DNA of 64,000 nucleotides, taken from assembly GCA_001305055.1 (NCBI GenBank), contig BBZX01000008.1, positions 1 through 64,000 on the forward strand, written 5' to 3'. A program made the translations under genes and the position numbers. Below the pieces are notes generated by a model. The model made no database searches, had not been told where the DNA came from, and saw only the letters and a program-made list of their open reading frames with translations. The DNA comes from Clostridia bacterium UC5.1-1C12. GTDB taxonomy: Bacteria; Bacillota_I; Bacilli_A; Erysipelotrichales; Erysipelotrichaceae. Numbering within the stretch: the first letter of the stretch is position 1; each line of letters begins with the position of its first letter. Of this stretch, positions 1-11,095 are shown piece after piece.

Positions 1-69
1 ATGTTTCAGGCAACCTCAATATGAAAAGACCAAAGAATTATCTGCCTAGGGTATCGGCTTATTATCAGT

Positions 70-359
70 TTATAGTAAAACATCACTGATAGTTTGAAAA
101 GTAAGTGATTCAAAGATGATCTTGCCATCCCGGATACGGTGAGTTAATACACCGGCTTGCTTTTTGCCCGATGCTGACATACGATGCAGCTCAATTCCGC
201 AACTGCTTCTTTCATCGACGTGTTTTAAGATCCCATGTCTTGGATAATTTCAAAGTCGATATCAAAGAGATTGTTGAACAGGTTGGCGTGCTGCTGAAAC
301 AGATGGTTATACAGGCAAAAGCGGCGTCTTCAAGGCAGGCAGATTTTAATAGTCAGCAT
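70..359 (-). pseudogene. Decayed NTF2/SnoaL-like fold gene
   Basis: On the minus strand several frames together give protein-like sequence. One frame reads HANLFNNLFDIDFEIIQDMG (about 240-300). Another then reads ELHRMSASGKKQ, THRIRDGKIIFE and SLTFQTISDVLL, ending at a TAA at 70-72. The phrase 'H-R-I-R-D-G-K-I' followed by a beta-rich tail resembles the end of SnoaL/NTF2-like proteins. At least two frame changes are needed, and no ribosome binding site precedes the first ATG (357-359). It may be a real gene with sequence errors or a remnant. The family call is a weak inference. Confidence 0.35.
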
Positions 360-397
360 TTTCAATAACTGATATAATGACTTCAGGAGGAATGATT

Positions 398-837
398 ATG
401 ATGCGAAATCCAAGCCAGACAATCGGTAATTTGATTGAAAAGGCAAGTATGACAAGTATTACTTATATTGATGCGCAGGGGTATCCGGTCAGCCGTGCGA
501 TGCTGCCGCCAAGAGAAAGAGAAGGAATTAAGTATTTCTGGTTTACGACCAATACATCTTCCCAAAAATCAGCTGTTACCGAAATAATCCAAAGGCAAGC
601 ATTTATTTTGTGGATAAACGCTTTTTCCGCGGTGTATGCCTAAAGGGTACAATGGAAGTATTGGAAACTAAAGAAGCGAAAGAAATGTGCTGGCGTGAAG
701 GTGATACGATGTATTATCCGCAAGGGGTTGAAGATCCCGATTACTGCATATTGAAATTTACTGCCGAAAAAGGCCGTTATTACAGTAAATTTAAATCTGA
801 AGATTTTGATATAGAAGAACCGCAGCCGGAAGCTTAA
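398..837 (+). CDS. Pyridoxamine 5'-phosphate oxidase-fold protein (frameshift as sequenced)
   Basis: The product is a small flavin-binding split-barrel protein of about 146 residues, of the kind often annotated as pyridoxamine 5'-phosphate oxidase family. In this subgroup the true substrate is usually unknown. The N-terminal half (TYIDAQGYPVSRAM, FWFTTNTSS) and the second half (VDKRFFRGVCLKGTMEVL, YYPQGVEDPDYCILKF) lie in different frames. Adding one A to the A5 run near 572 joins them. The start at 398 is chosen because AGGAGG at 385-390 gives seven-base spacing; the ATG at 392 is too close. A TATAAT lies at 373-378. No cofactor residue can be assigned with certainty. Confidence 0.8.
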
Positions 838-858
838 TTCCCACTGCGGTTTTATTTC
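820..858. terminator. Bidirectional terminator between convergent genes
   Basis: CCGCAG (820-825) pairs with CTGCGG (844-849), followed by TTTTATTTC. The hairpin overlaps the 3' end of the upstream gene and lies next to the stop of the convergent araC-type gene, so it probably serves both. Confidence 0.6.
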
Positions 859-1745
859 TTTTTGGTTTTTAATTCAGTTTTATATTGCTTGCGGTAAGCG
901 GCCGGTGATTTGCCATACTGATTTTTAAAACTGGCTGAAAAGGCAATCGGTGATGAAAAATTATATAATTCAGAGATCTCTGCGAGGCTCATGGTTGTAT
1001 TTCTCAAATCATTGCAGATCTGCTTCATACGAAACATCAGGATAAATTCCTTGGTGGAACAGCCTTTAATCTGATGAAAACATTGGTAAAGATAGCTTTG
1101 TGATACATTTAAATGGGTACATAGATCTTTGACTTTGATATTATCATGTACATGTTCTGTGATGTAATCTAAGCATTCCACAAAAATACGCTCTTCACTT
1201 GTATTATTGGCAGCTCGATCCGCATTAGCGGCATAATAGGCGTTGGCATTCATCAAAATAGCAGCCAGTGCTTTTTTCAGTAATACTTCCAAGTTGAAAT
1301 AATAACCGGGTTTATCGGCATTTTGATGAGAGAAGGTTGAGAACCAAAACAGATCTTGCTCCGTGAATAATTTTGAATATACCGCCAGCTGATGGCAGCT
1401 GAACAGTTTCGCAAAGCTGTTGCGCATAAGATCAGTTTTTAAATCAAAGTGAAAAATATAAAGATGGGCTTTTTCTTCGGTGAGGCAAGCAGCGGTGAAT
1501 AAGGTATATGGCGGTATAATTGCCAAGTCACCTTTTTCGATTAATAACCGCTGATCCTTAATCATCAGTTCAATGCTGCCTCTTTCGACAGCGACAAGTT
1601 TAAAATGCGGCAGAATTTCATTATTAATAATCCGATTCTCCTGTTCAGTCCAATCCACATAGCCAAGCACACGAAAATTCAGAGACAGCAGTATCTCTGA
1701 GAGCGGATCCGGTTTTAAGAGATCAAAGGTTGCGATGTTTTTCAT
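852..1745 (-). CDS. AraC/XylS-family transcriptional regulator
   Basis: This 297-residue regulator has an N-terminal cupin-like sensing region (GSIELMIKDQRLLIEKGDLA, PPYTLFTA, residues about 50-100) and a C-terminal double helix-turn-helix (about 195-290). The latter shows NIKVKDLCTHLNVSQSYLYQCF and the family signature SLAEISELYNFSSPIAFSAS, FKNQYGKSPAAYRKQY. It is transcribed divergently from the flavin reductase gene at 1880 across a 134-bp AT-rich gap holding both promoters, so control of that gene is the natural inference. The ligand is unknown. The frame is intact. Confidence 0.9.
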   Translation of the reverse strand: MKNIATFDLLKPDPLSEILLSLNFRVLGYVDWTEQENRIINNEILPHFKLVAVERGSIELMIKDQRLLIEKGDLAIIPPYTLFTAACLTEEKAHLYIFHFDLKTDLMRNSFAKLFSCHQLAVYSKLFTEQDLFWFSTFSHQNADKPGYYFNLEVLLKKALAAILMNANAYYAANADRAANNTSEERIFVECLDYITEHVHDNIKVKDLCTHLNVSQSYLYQCFHQIKGCSTKEFILMFRMKQICNDLRNTTMSLAEISELYNFSSPIAFSASFKNQYGKSPAAYRKQYKTELKTKKK

Positions 1746-1879
1746 GTTATCATTTTAACATAATTTTATTAAAATTAAATATTAAGTATAAAAAGTTATG
1801 AAAACATTAAATTTATCATAGATTTTTGACTAGTTAATAACTTATCAAGTGCTAAAATAAGAATAGGAGGATGAAAAGG

Positions 1880-3842
1880 ATGAAAAAAATAGTAAGTATT
1901 TGCTGTGCATTGCTGATGACAATCTCATTAGCCGCATGCTCAAAGCCGCAAAACGAGACACCAAAAACTGATGACAATCAGCCTGTGGTTAGTGCAGATG
2001 TGGAAAAGAGCGCAGATGTTATTATCATAGGAGCCGGCGGTGCTGGTCTTTCAGCGGCAATTCAAGCGGTTGAAAGCGGCGCTAAGAGTGTTATTATTAT
2101 AGAGAAAACAAATAATACAGGCGGTTCTTTGAATTATACAAGCGGATCGATGTCCGGCGCTGAGACAATTATCCAAGAGCTTGACGGAATTGAGGATACA
2201 AAGGAATCATTTGTTCAGGATATTTTGAAGAATGGTGCTCATAAAGGAAATGAAGAATTAATCAGAAGTTTGTTGATGAAGATGTAGACATGATTCAATG
2301 GCTTTGGGATCATGGTTTAAGTGATAACCAATTCAGCACAGATAAAGAAGGCCATCGTTCAGTATTTGCTCCTGAACATGCGCTTTACAGCGTGCCTAGA
2401 ACTTATAAAGCCAGCCCTGATAATAAAGAAAAATATAAATCAGCGGCTCATGAAATTCTTGATACCGTTGTAGCGGGGCTTGATAATGTAACCATTGATT
2501 TCGTGACTGAAGCGAAAACACTGCTGCCTAATGATAAAGGCCAAATTTTATCTGTATTGGCGGTTAATAATGAAACAAGCCAGACTGTAAAATATACGGC
2601 AGAAAAAGGTATTATCGTTGCTACCGGCGGTTATTCAGGCAATGCCAAACTGATGGGTGAATTTGCTGAAAATGGCGCTAGTTATCTGGCTGGCGGTTCA
2701 TTTGCAGCTGATGGTTACGGTATCCGCATGATGCAGGAAGTAGGCGCCAAGGTTGATGAAGAAACGATGACTTATATTCCTACTTTCCCAATGGGACTTG
2801 AAGTTGCACCTGGTATTGGTTCAATCGCGCCAACCTATACATGGAAGGCCGGCGGTATCTGTGTGAATAAGAATGGCGAACGTTTCGTAGACGAAACACT
2901 AGCGAAGTTGAAGAGCGTGAGGTTGCTTTGGAAGAACAGCCGGAAGCCATTCAATATGATATTTTCACCGATAAGATTATAGAAGATCTGAAAGCAGCTG
3001 GCGCTGATATGATGTGGACTTATTTATATGAACCTGAAAATGGCAAAGGTCACAGCAAGGTCGTAACTGCCGGATCGATTGAAGAATTGGCAGGTAAGCT
3101 GAATATGCCGGCTGAACAATTAGCTAAAACAGTTGAAGAGTATAATGCGGCTGTGGAAGCCGGCGGCACGGACAGCTTTGGCCGCAGCTATGATGGCACA
3201 GTAACAGCCTATAATGTTGCTGTTAATAAAATTGAAGGCGATAAATATTATGCCGTACCTTTAAAGGCTTTAGTTGTTATGACTTTAGGCGGTGTAACTG
3301 TAAATGATAAGATGCAGGTACTAGCTGAAGATGGTACAGTCATTCCTGGCTTATATGCGGCTGGTGAAGTTACCGGCGGTATCTGGGGACGCTTTGTCTC
3401 CGGCGGTACCGGAGTTATGGGACCTATCGTATTCGGCCGTCTGGCAGCCCGTGAATTAATGAGCGGTGAATTGGCTGAGGGCTATACGGCTAAACCGGCA
3501 TCAAATCTTCTTGATGAAAAGTTGTTCGTCAGAGATGAAGCTGATAAGACTGATCGCTTTGACATGAGTAAAGCCTTAACTGATGGTGAATATGAGGCAT
3601 CAGTTGATGGTCAGGAAGGTAAAATGAATGTGAAGACAACCATTGCTGACGGTAAGATCAGCAAGGTTGAAATCGTTGAACAGCATGAAACTGAAGCGGT
3701 TGCTAAGCCAGCTCTTGAAAGTCTGCCAACAGCGATTGCAGAACAGAATTCAGTAAATGTTGATACTGTAGCTGGTGCTACTTTGACTTCAAATCGTATT
3801 CTTGATGCGGTTACTGACTGTCTGAATCAAGCAGCTAAATAA
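1880..3842 (+). CDS. Secreted FAD-dependent reductase with C-terminal FMN-binding domain (two frameshifts)
   Basis: This is a lipoprotein of about 654 residues of the flavocytochrome c/fumarate reductase flavoprotein class. The signal peptide ends in LAAC (Cys20). The FAD Rossmann motif is VIIIGAGGAGLSAAIQA. Unlike the other three paralogues here, the FMN-binding domain is at the C terminus (GEYEASVDGQEGKM ... DTVAGATLTS), where the Thr of the D-x3-G-A-T motif would be flavinylated by ApbE. The fumarate-type active-site His and Arg are absent: the loop reads VVMTLGGV and GGIWGRFVSGGTG, so the acceptor is probably not fumarate. Adding a T near 2269 and an A near 2901 restores the frame. The start at 1880 gives nine-base spacing from AGGAGG; the ATG at 1871 abuts it. 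Confidence 0.88.
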
Positions 3843-3860
3843 GCGTTGATCAATAGAGGG

Positions 3861-3887
3861 CCTGTCTTTTGCGGACAGGTCTTTTAT
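3861..3887 (+). terminator. Rho-independent terminator after the flavin reductase
   Basis: CCTGTC (3861-3866) pairs with GACAGG (3874-3879), followed by TCTTTTATTA. Confidence 0.8.
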
Positions 3888-3970
3888 TATGATGAAGCAG
3901 TATTATGAATAAAAAAATCGCGTTTATTAAGATTTTTTATAAAATTGGGTTAATTTTTTTATAAAATAGA

Positions 3971-3999
3971 TTGACAAACGTTTCTGGTTGTTTTATAAT
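3971..3999 (+). promoter_or_regulatory. Sigma-A promoter of the str operon
   Basis: Perfect TTGACA (3971-3976) and TATAAT (3994-3999) are separated by 17 bp, about 100 bp before rpsL. This matches a strongly expressed ribosomal operon. Confidence 0.9.
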
Positions 4000-4005
4000 T
4001 ACAAA

Positions 4006-4099
4006 GCTAGCGTGAATATGTTCCTGAAAGATGGAACATTAATTTATGCCGTAATATGACACACCCGGAAATGTGTGTTAGCACGAAAGGAGGACAATC
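4006..4099 (+). promoter_or_regulatory. Structured 5' leader of the str operon
   Basis: The leader holds two short hairpins: GTTCC/GGAAC (4020-4037) and ACACAC/GTGTGT (4059-4078). The strong AAAGGAGG ribosome site for rpsL follows. Neither hairpin has a T-run, so these are not terminators. A regulatory role, such as autogenous control by S7 or S12, is only a possibility. Confidence 0.45.
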
Positions 4100-4522
4100 A
4101 TGCCTACAATTAATCAGTTAGTACGTAAAGGTCGTACAAATAAAGTATGGGTTTCTAAATCTCCTGCTTTAAATAGAGGTTACAACTCTTTGAAACGTCG
4201 TCCTACCGATCTGAGTTCACCACAAAAACGTGGAGTATGTACTCGTGTTGGTACAATGACACCAAAGAAACCAAACTCAGCACTTCGTAAATATGCTCGT
4301 GTTCGTTTGTCAAACGGAATGGAAGTTACAGCTTACATCCCAGGAATCGGTCACAACTTACAGGAACATAGCGTTGTATTGATCCGTGGAGGACGTGTTA
4401 AGGATTTACCAGGTGTTCGTTACCATATCGTACGTGGAACATTAGACTGCGCCGGTGTTAATGCACGTAACCAGTCTCGTTCTAAATATGGAACTAAGAA
4501 ACCTAAAGCTGCTAAGAAATAG
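4100..4522 (+). CDS. rpsL: 30S ribosomal protein S12
   Basis: Full-length S12 (140 residues), part of the decoding centre of the 30S subunit. Diagnostic stretches are [22 protein letters not shown] and [20 protein letters not shown] with [14 protein letters not shown]. Lys in the TPKKPNSA segment is the wild-type state at the classic streptomycin-resistance position. It is first in the str operon, behind a strong promoter and an AGGAGG site, and 27 bp before rpsG. Confidence 0.98.
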   Translation: MPTINQLVRKGRTNKVWVSKSPALNRGYNSLKRRPTDLSSPQKRGVCTRVGTMTPKKPNSALRKYARVRLSNGMEVTAYIPGIGHNLQEHSVVLIRGGRVKDLPGVRYHIVRGTLDCAGVNARNQSRSKYGTKKPKAAKK

Positions 4523-4549
4523 CATTAATCGTGAAAGGAGGAAGTAATA

Positions 4550-5019
<470 letters not shown>

Positions 5020-5034
5020 GAGGGGACTTGAACT

Positions 5035-7125
5035 ATGCCACGTGAATATTCATTAGAAAATACTCGTAACATTGGTATCATGGCTCACATCGATGCTGGT
5101 AAGACGACTACAACTGAACGTATCCTGTATTACACAGGTGTTAACCATAAAATTGGTGAAACTCATGATGGAGCTTCAACAATGGACTGGATGGCTCAGG
5201 AACAAGAAAGAGGTATCACAATTACTTCTGCCGCTACTACAGCACACTGGGCTGGTACTAAAACTCAGTACCCTGATACTCGTGTAAACATCATCGATAC
5301 TCCGGGGCACGTTGACTTCACTGTTGAAGTTGAACGTTCACTGCGTGTGCTTGACGGTGCGGTTACAGTATTAGATGCTAAGGCTGGTGTTGAACCTCAG
5401 ACTGAAACAGTTTGGCGTCAAGCTTCAGCTTATGGTGTACCACGTATCGTATTCGTTAATAAGATGGATGCTACCGGTGCTGATTTTGATATGAGCTGTG
5501 CTACAATTATCAACCGTTTAGGTGCTAAGAGTGCTGCTGTTCAATTACCGATCGGTGCTGAGAGTGATTTCAATGGTATCATTGATATCATTGAAAGAAA
5601 AGCTTATGATTTCGAAGGTGATTTCGGTGTAAATATTGTTGAAATCGATATCCCTGAGAATTTAAAAGAAAAAATGGAAGTTAAGCGTCAAGAATTAATT
5701 GAAGCAATTGCTGATTTTGACGATGACTTAATGATGATGGTTCTTGAAGGTGAAGAACCAACAATCGAACAAATCAAGGCTACGATTCGTAAGGCTGTAT
5801 GTACTGGTGAATTCTTCCCAGTATTCTGCGGATCTGCTTATAAGAACAAGGGTGTTCAATTAATGCTGGACGGCGTTATTGAATATCTGCCTTCACCGCT
5901 GGATATCCCGGCAATCGTCGGTAAGACTGAAGATGGTGAGGATGTAGCTCGTCATGCCAGTGACAATGAACCATTCTCTGCATTGGCATTTAAGGTTATG
6001 ACTGATCCATTCATCGGTAAGCTGACTTATTTCCGTGTTTATTCTGGTACTACTAAATCAGGTACATATGTATTAAATGCTACTAAAGGCAAACGTGAGC
6101 GTTTTGCACGTATCGTTCAAATGCACGCTAATGCCCGTAAGGAAATCGATGAAGTTTATGCAGGTGATATTGCTGCTGCCGTAGGTTTAAAAGATACGAC
6201 AACGGGTGATACTCTGTGTGCTGAAGATTCTCATATCATTCTTGAATCAATGGTATTCCCTGAACCGGTTATTCAGATTTCTGTTGAACCTAAGTCTAAG
6301 GGCGATCAGGACAAGATGACATTGGCACTTCAGAAACTTGCTGAAGAAGATCCTACTTTTAAAACATATACAGATCCTGAAACAGGACAAACGATTATCG
6401 CCGGTGTTGGTGAGCTTCACCTGGATATCATCGTTGACCGTATGCGCAGAGAATTTAAGGTAGAAGCCAATACTGGTGCTCCGCAGATTGCTTACCGTGA
6501 AACAATCCGTCAGGCTGCTGACTGTGAAGGTAAGTACATTAAGCAATCAGGTGGACGTGGTCAGTATGGTCACGTTTGGATCAAATTCGAACCACTTGAA
6601 GAAGGTAAAGGCTTTGAATTCGTTGATGCTACTGTCGGCGGATCAGTACCTAGAGAATACATCAAATGTATCGGTGAAGGAACTGAAGCTGCATTAGCGA
6701 ACGGTTTGGTTGCCGGTTATCAGGTAATCGATATCAAGGCGACTCTGTTTGATGGTTCTTACCATGATGTCGATTCAAGTGAAATGGCATATAAGATCGC
6801 TGCTTCAATGGCATTAAGAGAAGCTGCTAAGAAATGTAAGCCAGTAATTTTGGAACCGATCATGTTAGTTGAAGTTACAGCTCCAACTGAATACATGGGT
6901 TCTGTAATGGGTGATATTTCATCACGCCGCGGACAGATCAATGATCAGGAAGAAAGAGGCAATGCCGTAATGGTTAAGGCTTATGTTCCACTGTCAGAGA
7001 TGTTCGGTTATGTAACAGACCTGCGTTCATTCACTCAGGGTCGTGGTAATTACTCAATGAAATTTGACCACTACTCAGAAGTACCTAAGTCTATCGCAGA
7101 AAAAATCGTTAAAAACAACGCTTAA
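5035..7125 (+). CDS. fusA: Elongation factor G
   Basis: Intact 696-residue translational GTPase that drives translocation and, with RRF, ribosome recycling. Seen motifs: P-loop AHIDAGKTT (17-25), switch [19 protein letters not shown] (G4), and domain IV/V sequence such as [12 protein letters not shown] and [12 protein letters not shown]. It follows rpsG by 15 bp with an AGGGGA site and precedes tuf, as in most Firmicutes str operons. Confidence 0.98.
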   Translation: MPREYSLENTRNIGIMAHIDAGKTTTTERILYYTGVNHKIGETHDGASTMDWMAQEQERGITITSAATTAHWAGTKTQYPDTRVNIIDTPGHVDFTVEVERSLRVLDGAVTVLDAKAGVEPQTETVWRQASAYGVPRIVFVNKMDATGADFDMSCATIINRLGAKSAAVQLPIGAESDFNGIIDIIERKAYDFEGDFGVNIVEIDIPENLKEKMEVKRQELIEAIADFDDDLMMMVLEGEEPTIEQIKATIRKAVCTGEFFPVFCGSAYKNKGVQLMLDGVIEYLPSPLDIPAIVGKTEDGEDVARHASDNEPFSALAFKVMTDPFIGKLTYFRVYSGTTKSGTYVLNATKGKRERFARIVQMHANARKEIDEVYAGDIAAAVGLKDTTTGDTLCAEDSHIILESMVFPEPVIQISVEPKSKGDQDKMTLALQKLAEEDPTFKTYTDPETGQTIIAGVGELHLDIIVDRMRREFKVEANTGAPQIAYRETIRQAADCEGKYIKQSGGRGQYGHVWIKFEPLEEGKGFEFVDATVGGSVPREYIKCIGEGTEAALANGLVAGYQVIDIKATLFDGSYHDVDSSEMAYKIAASMALREAAKKCKPVILEPIMLVEVTAPTEYMGSVMGDISSRRGQINDQEERGNAVMVKAYVPLSEMFGYVTDLRSFTQGRGNYSMKFDHYSEVPKSIAEKIVKNNA

Positions 7126-7198
7126 TTCACTTTAAATGTTGCTTTTATAAACAAATTGAATTAAAATAAACTTGATAAAATCACAGGAGGAATTTGCA

Positions 7199-8383
7199 AT
7201 GGCAAAAGAAAAATTTGATAGATCCAAAACACATGTTAACATTGGAACTATCGGTCACGTTGACCACGGTAAAACAACTTTAACTGCTGCTATCACTAGC
7301 GTACTTGCGCAAAAAGGTCAGGCAGAATTCAAGGCTTACGATGCAATCGATGGAGCACCTGAAGAAAAAGAACGTGGTATCACAATCAATACTGCACACG
7401 TAGAATATCAGACTGCTACTCGTCACTACGCACACGTTGACTGCCCGGGACATGCTGACTACGTTAAGAACATGATCACTGGTGCTGCTCAGATGGATGG
7501 TGCTATTCTGGTAGTTGCTGCTACAGATGGTCCTATGCCTCAGACTCGTGAACACATTCTGCTTGCTCGTCAGGTTGGTGTTGAAAAGATCGTTGTATTC
7601 TTAAATAAATGCGACATGGTTGATGATGAAGAATTAATCGACTTAGTTGAAATGGAAGTTCGTGAATTATTATCAGAATACGGATTTGACGGAGACAACA
7701 CTCCAGTTATCCGCGGTTCTGCATTAAAAGCTCTTGAAGGCGATGCTGCTTGGGTTGGTAAGATTGATGAATTGATGGATGCTGTTGACAGCTACATCCC
7801 TGAACCTGCCCGTGAAGTAGACAAACCATTCTTGATGGCAGTAGAAGACGTATTCACTATCACTGGTCGTGGTACAGTTGCTACTGGACGTGTTGAACGT
7901 GGTGTATTAAAACTTGGTGAAGAAGTTGAAATCGTTGGTATCCATGACAGCAAGAAAACTGTTGTTACTGGTATCGAAATGTTCCGTAAACTGTTAGACT
8001 TCGCAGAAGCTGGTGACAACATCGGTGCATTGCTGCGTGGTGTTAACCGTGACGAAATTCAGCGTGGACAAGTTCTTGCTAAACCTGGAACAGTTCACCC
8101 ACACACTCACTTCAAAGCTCAAGTATACGTATTAACTAAAGAAGAAGGCGGACGCCACACTCCTTTCGTTTCTAACTACCGTCCTCAGTTCTATTTCCGT
8201 ACAACTGACGTTACTGGTGTAATCACTCTTCCTGAAGGAACTGAAATGGTTATGCCTGGTGACAACGTTGAAATGGAAGTTCAACTGATCGCTCCTATCG
8301 CTGTAGAACAAGGTACTAAATTTACTATCCGTGAAGGTGGCCGTACAGTAGGTGCTGGTAACGTTACTGAAATCATTGAGTAA
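7199..8383 (+). CDS. tuf: Elongation factor Tu
   Basis: Intact 394-residue EF-Tu, which delivers aminoacyl-tRNA to the ribosome. Motifs are GHVDHGKTT (19-27), DCPGHADY and [10 protein letters not shown], and the domain II-III signature [13 protein letters not shown] is present. The start at 7199 has AGGAGG eight bases upstream; a longer reading to 7172 would include the ribosome site and is rejected. It is the last gene of the str operon and is followed by a terminator. Confidence 0.98.
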   Translation: MAKEKFDRSKTHVNIGTIGHVDHGKTTLTAAITSVLAQKGQAEFKAYDAIDGAPEEKERGITINTAHVEYQTATRHYAHVDCPGHADYVKNMITGAAQMDGAILVVAATDGPMPQTREHILLARQVGVEKIVVFLNKCDMVDDEELIDLVEMEVRELLSEYGFDGDNTPVIRGSALKALEGDAAWVGKIDELMDAVDSYIPEPAREVDKPFLMAVEDVFTITGRGTVATGRVERGVLKLGEEVEIVGIHDSKKTVVTGIEMFRKLLDFAEAGDNIGALLRGVNRDEIQRGQVLAKPGTVHPHTHFKAQVYVLTKEEGGRHTPFVSNYRPQFYFRTTDVTGVITLPEGTEMVMPGDNVEMEVQLIAPIAVEQGTKFTIREGGRTVGAGNVTEIIE

Positions 8384-8403
8384 TTGAAACCCAATAACAA
8401 TTA

Positions 8404-8427
8404 AGAGATCTTCGGATCTCTTTTTTC
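8404..8427 (+). terminator. Terminator of the str operon
   Basis: AGAGATC (8404-8410) pairs with GATCTCT (8415-8421), followed by a T run. Confidence 0.88.
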
Positions 8428-8447
8428 TATATAAATATAAACTAAAG

Positions 8448-8464
8448 GGCAGCTATGGGCTGCC
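8448..8464 (-). terminator. Possible terminator of the HIRAN/PemK-like pair
   Basis: GGCAGC (8448-8453) pairs with GCTGCC (8459-8464), just past the stop of the minus-strand gene. On that strand CTTTAGTTT follows, a poor T run. Confidence 0.45.
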
Positions 8465-8475
8465 TTGTTTGTACA

Positions 8476-9554
8476 TTAATTATAGGAATTAATCATATTT
8501 GTATCACTGATGGATTTTGATAATCTTGCAGTTATTAAAGTATTATGTACATAATTACGAACTAATTCAAGCGGATAACAATTACTGTCACTGACGCACA
8601 CTCGCTTAATAATCTCGGCTAGCTCGTCCGCTGCCATAATACCGTCAAGTTTCATATAGTCCAAATTTACTTTATGTATCCGATATTGGCCATCATCACA
8701 ATCATCGAGGAAGCAGCCATAATCACGACTTTTTTGGCTATAAAAATAAATAAACCAACGATCCTGAAATGGCTCATAAAAAATTTGCCCTAAAGGATAA
8801 AGAAAATTAACATGGACATGTGGTATACCTGAGACAGATACATGTTTTGGTCTCTCGGCATAACCATTTTGTCCTGTTTCAATTACATGAATATCTTTCT
8901 TAGACAGCTGCATGTATTTTTTAAATTCAATATTCTGATTCAGTCGCTGTTTAGAATCATAGTCAATATAATAAACTTGTTTATTACACGCAATTGTCTG
9001 CAGAACACTCCAATTTACTAACTCAGCTTTTTCAAGAGAGGATAAACATAAAAGTATGGAGTCTTGTAGTTATAGATGTAATACATTTTATCATTTGCCA
9101 TGATCACCGAACCAATACCAATTTCAATGGTTTTTTCTTTGTTATTATCTTTCTTAATTTGATCAAAATCATTTTTCTCCAATGTATAGTAATAATCTTT
9201 AAGGCAGTCCAACGGAATAATGACTTCACGGCTTATATTCACATAAGAGGACTTTCTCAGCTTATATTTCTTATGATCAATTTCAGCCTGCTGATAAACG
9301 CTGCAGCCTAAATGTGGTTTGGATGAACAAGCATAACCCTTCACTTGATCTGCTTCAACGGCGGAGATAACATAAGGTCTGATTCGATGCCCAGGTTCCA
9401 CAGTCATAAGTTTCTGTTCGCTTAATGGCATTTTACACCAATAAACATCCCCGGGCTTAATTTCCTGATCAACCGTCTCCTGATCACACCATTCAATGAT
9501 TTGATAACATTTCGTAATTATCCATTTCTTTAAGTATTTCAGCCTATGCTTCAA
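8476..9554 (-). CDS. PemK/MazF-like domain protein with a long C-terminal extension (frameshift)
   Basis: About 359 residues. After a basic helical start, residues about 25-80 read IKPGDVYWCKMPL, EPGHRIRPYVISA and GYACSSKP. This is the G-D-V/W ... G-H-x-x-R-P-x-V pattern of the PemK/MazF beta-barrel fold. The remaining ~270 residues are not recognised. One C added near 9037 joins the two halves. The start is taken as TTG at 9554, with GGAGGAAGGTGG about eight bases upstream. It overlaps the HIRAN gene by 11 bp, so the two are translationally coupled. RNase activity is not shown: no catalytic residue can be assigned. It may be a toxin-like nuclease or a non-catalytic RNA- or DNA-binding barrel. 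Confidence 0.6.
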
Positions 9555-9855
9555 GTTGATCGCCACCTTCCTCCAAACTGGCGATAATATACTTATCAAT
9601 CACATAAAGGACTTTAACATACTGCTTTTCCGCTATCAAATCATAAATTCTGCCAGCACTGTATGTTCCTCGGGCAACGGTATGAATGCTGTTAGCTACA
9701 TGCCCTAACACGACTTCGGTATCATTCATGACACAAATTGCTTCATCATCAAATGCATTATCTGCATCTTTCGTCAATCTCAGACGCTGACCTACACAAA
9801 ATGCTTCCGGGCCAAAATAATAATTACAACCTGCTATTGTTAATGTTCTCATCAT
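9544..9855 (-). CDS. HIRAN-domain protein
   Basis: A 103-residue protein that is essentially one HIRAN domain. It shows TIAGCNYYFG, LRLTKDADNAFDDEAICVM, LGHVANSIHTVARGT and SAGRIYDLI. HIRAN domains bind DNA 3' ends in HLTF/Rad5 and occur alone or fused to nucleases and helicases in bacteria. The start at 9855 (ATGATG) sits about five bases after AGAGGTG; a GTG at 9861 lies inside that site. A TATAAT on the minus strand (9876-9881) lies upstream. It is first of a two-gene unit with the PemK-like gene and is divergent from a WYL regulator. The family is clear; the function is not. Confidence 0.8.
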   Translation of the reverse strand: MMRTLTIAGCNYYFGPEAFCVGQRLRLTKDADNAFDDEAICVMNDTEVVLGHVANSIHTVARGTYSAGRIYDLIAEKQYVKVLYVIDKYIIASLEEGGDQLEA

Positions 9856-9948
9856 TTTCACCTCTTGTTATCCATATTATAAAACAATTGCTGTACCATA
9901 TTTCGCCCAGCCATCATTTGTGTTAAGATAAAAGAGGGGATATAAAAT

Positions 9949-10931
9949 ATGAATGAAAGCCGAGTATTTTCCTTAAAAATTCTAGCGATATTACAAAAAT
10001 ATTCTGATGAAGATCATGTATTAAGCAATCAGCAAATTCAAGATCTGCTGCTGGCTAATTATGATATTAAAATGGATCGCAAAACCTTGAATACTTATTT
10101 AAATATTATTAATGATGAAGGTATTGCTGACATCAGCATGTATCAGAATAATCGTAAGGGTTATTATATAATCAGCCGATTATTTGAGAAAAGTGAGGTT
10201 CAGCTGCTTTGCCAAAGTATCTATTCATCACACTTTTTATCTGCCGCTCTAAGTGACAAATTAATAAGCAAACTATTATCAACGCAAAGTAAATATGTTG
10301 AGAAAACCTTTAATGAGACGCTGGCACAGAAAAATAATGCTTGGAAATCTGAGAATAAACAGTTTTTCATACGATTGATATTTTACTTGAAGCGATAGAG
10401 AAAAAATGTACCGTAACTTTTAACTACGCTCATTATGATATTCATAAACAGTTGATATTTAATAAAGAACAGCGATATAAAATTCATCCTTATTATCTTG
10501 TTCAAAGTAATAATAATCTTTATTTATTATGCCGGACTAAAAACTATCAGGATATCAATGCTTATCGAATTGATAAAATATTGAATATCGAACTCACTGA
10601 CGAGAAGGCTCGGCCACTAGAATATGGCTTTGACTTGCATAAGCATGTGAAACAGCGAATGTATATGTATGCGGATAAACCGATAATGATAACATTGCGT
10701 TTTCATTCAATGATTCTTGACGATATCATTGATATGTTCGGCAAGGAAATCATTATTCAGCCAGATCGGGAACAGAAAGATTTATTGATTACCAGAGTAT
10801 GTTCATCAAAAAAGGGGATGTTGTATTTTGCCTTACAGTATCTGAACAACTGTGAGATTTTAGAGCCGCAGGAATTGCGTGATGAATTAATTGAATGTCT
10901 TCATCAAGGCATTGATAAATACCAAAAGTAA
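9949..10931 (+). CDS. WYL-domain transcriptional regulator (frameshift as sequenced)
   Basis: About 327 residues. The N-terminal winged HTH is visible (VFSLKILAILQKYSDEDHVL, DIKMDRKTLNTYLNII, about 8-60). A WYL domain follows (CTVTFNYAHYDIHK, YKIHPYYLVQSNNNLYLLC, about 155-235), and a C-terminal WCX-like part to the end. Adding one T to the T5 run near 10368 joins the frames. The start at 9949 has AGAGGGG upstream. It is divergent from the HIRAN/PemK-like pair over 93 bp. WYL regulators often control nucleic-acid-responsive and phage-defence loci, so regulation of that pair is a reasonable inference. Confidence 0.85.
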
Positions 10932-11095
10932 TAATCTGTATTAATGGGTAATTACATGCGTAATTAACCCTATTAATGCATTCATCCGATTAGCACCGCA
11001 AAGTTTGTAAGCTTGCATGTAACTTTAAGATATACTATAATATGAATAAGCAGCGGCTTTGAAAGCCTTGTTAATCAAGAAGGGAGTTGCTTTAA

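Noticed and set aside
171..368. A 65-codon forward open frame with an early ATG
   Set aside because: It has no ribosome site and runs opposite to protein-like minus-strand sequence (NTF2-like relic), so it is a shadow.
1880..3842. Reading the three pieces of the first reductase as separate genes or as a programmed frameshift
   Set aside because: The same kind of one-base loss occurs in many essential genes of the window, and no slippery site with a stimulator is present. Sequence error is simpler.
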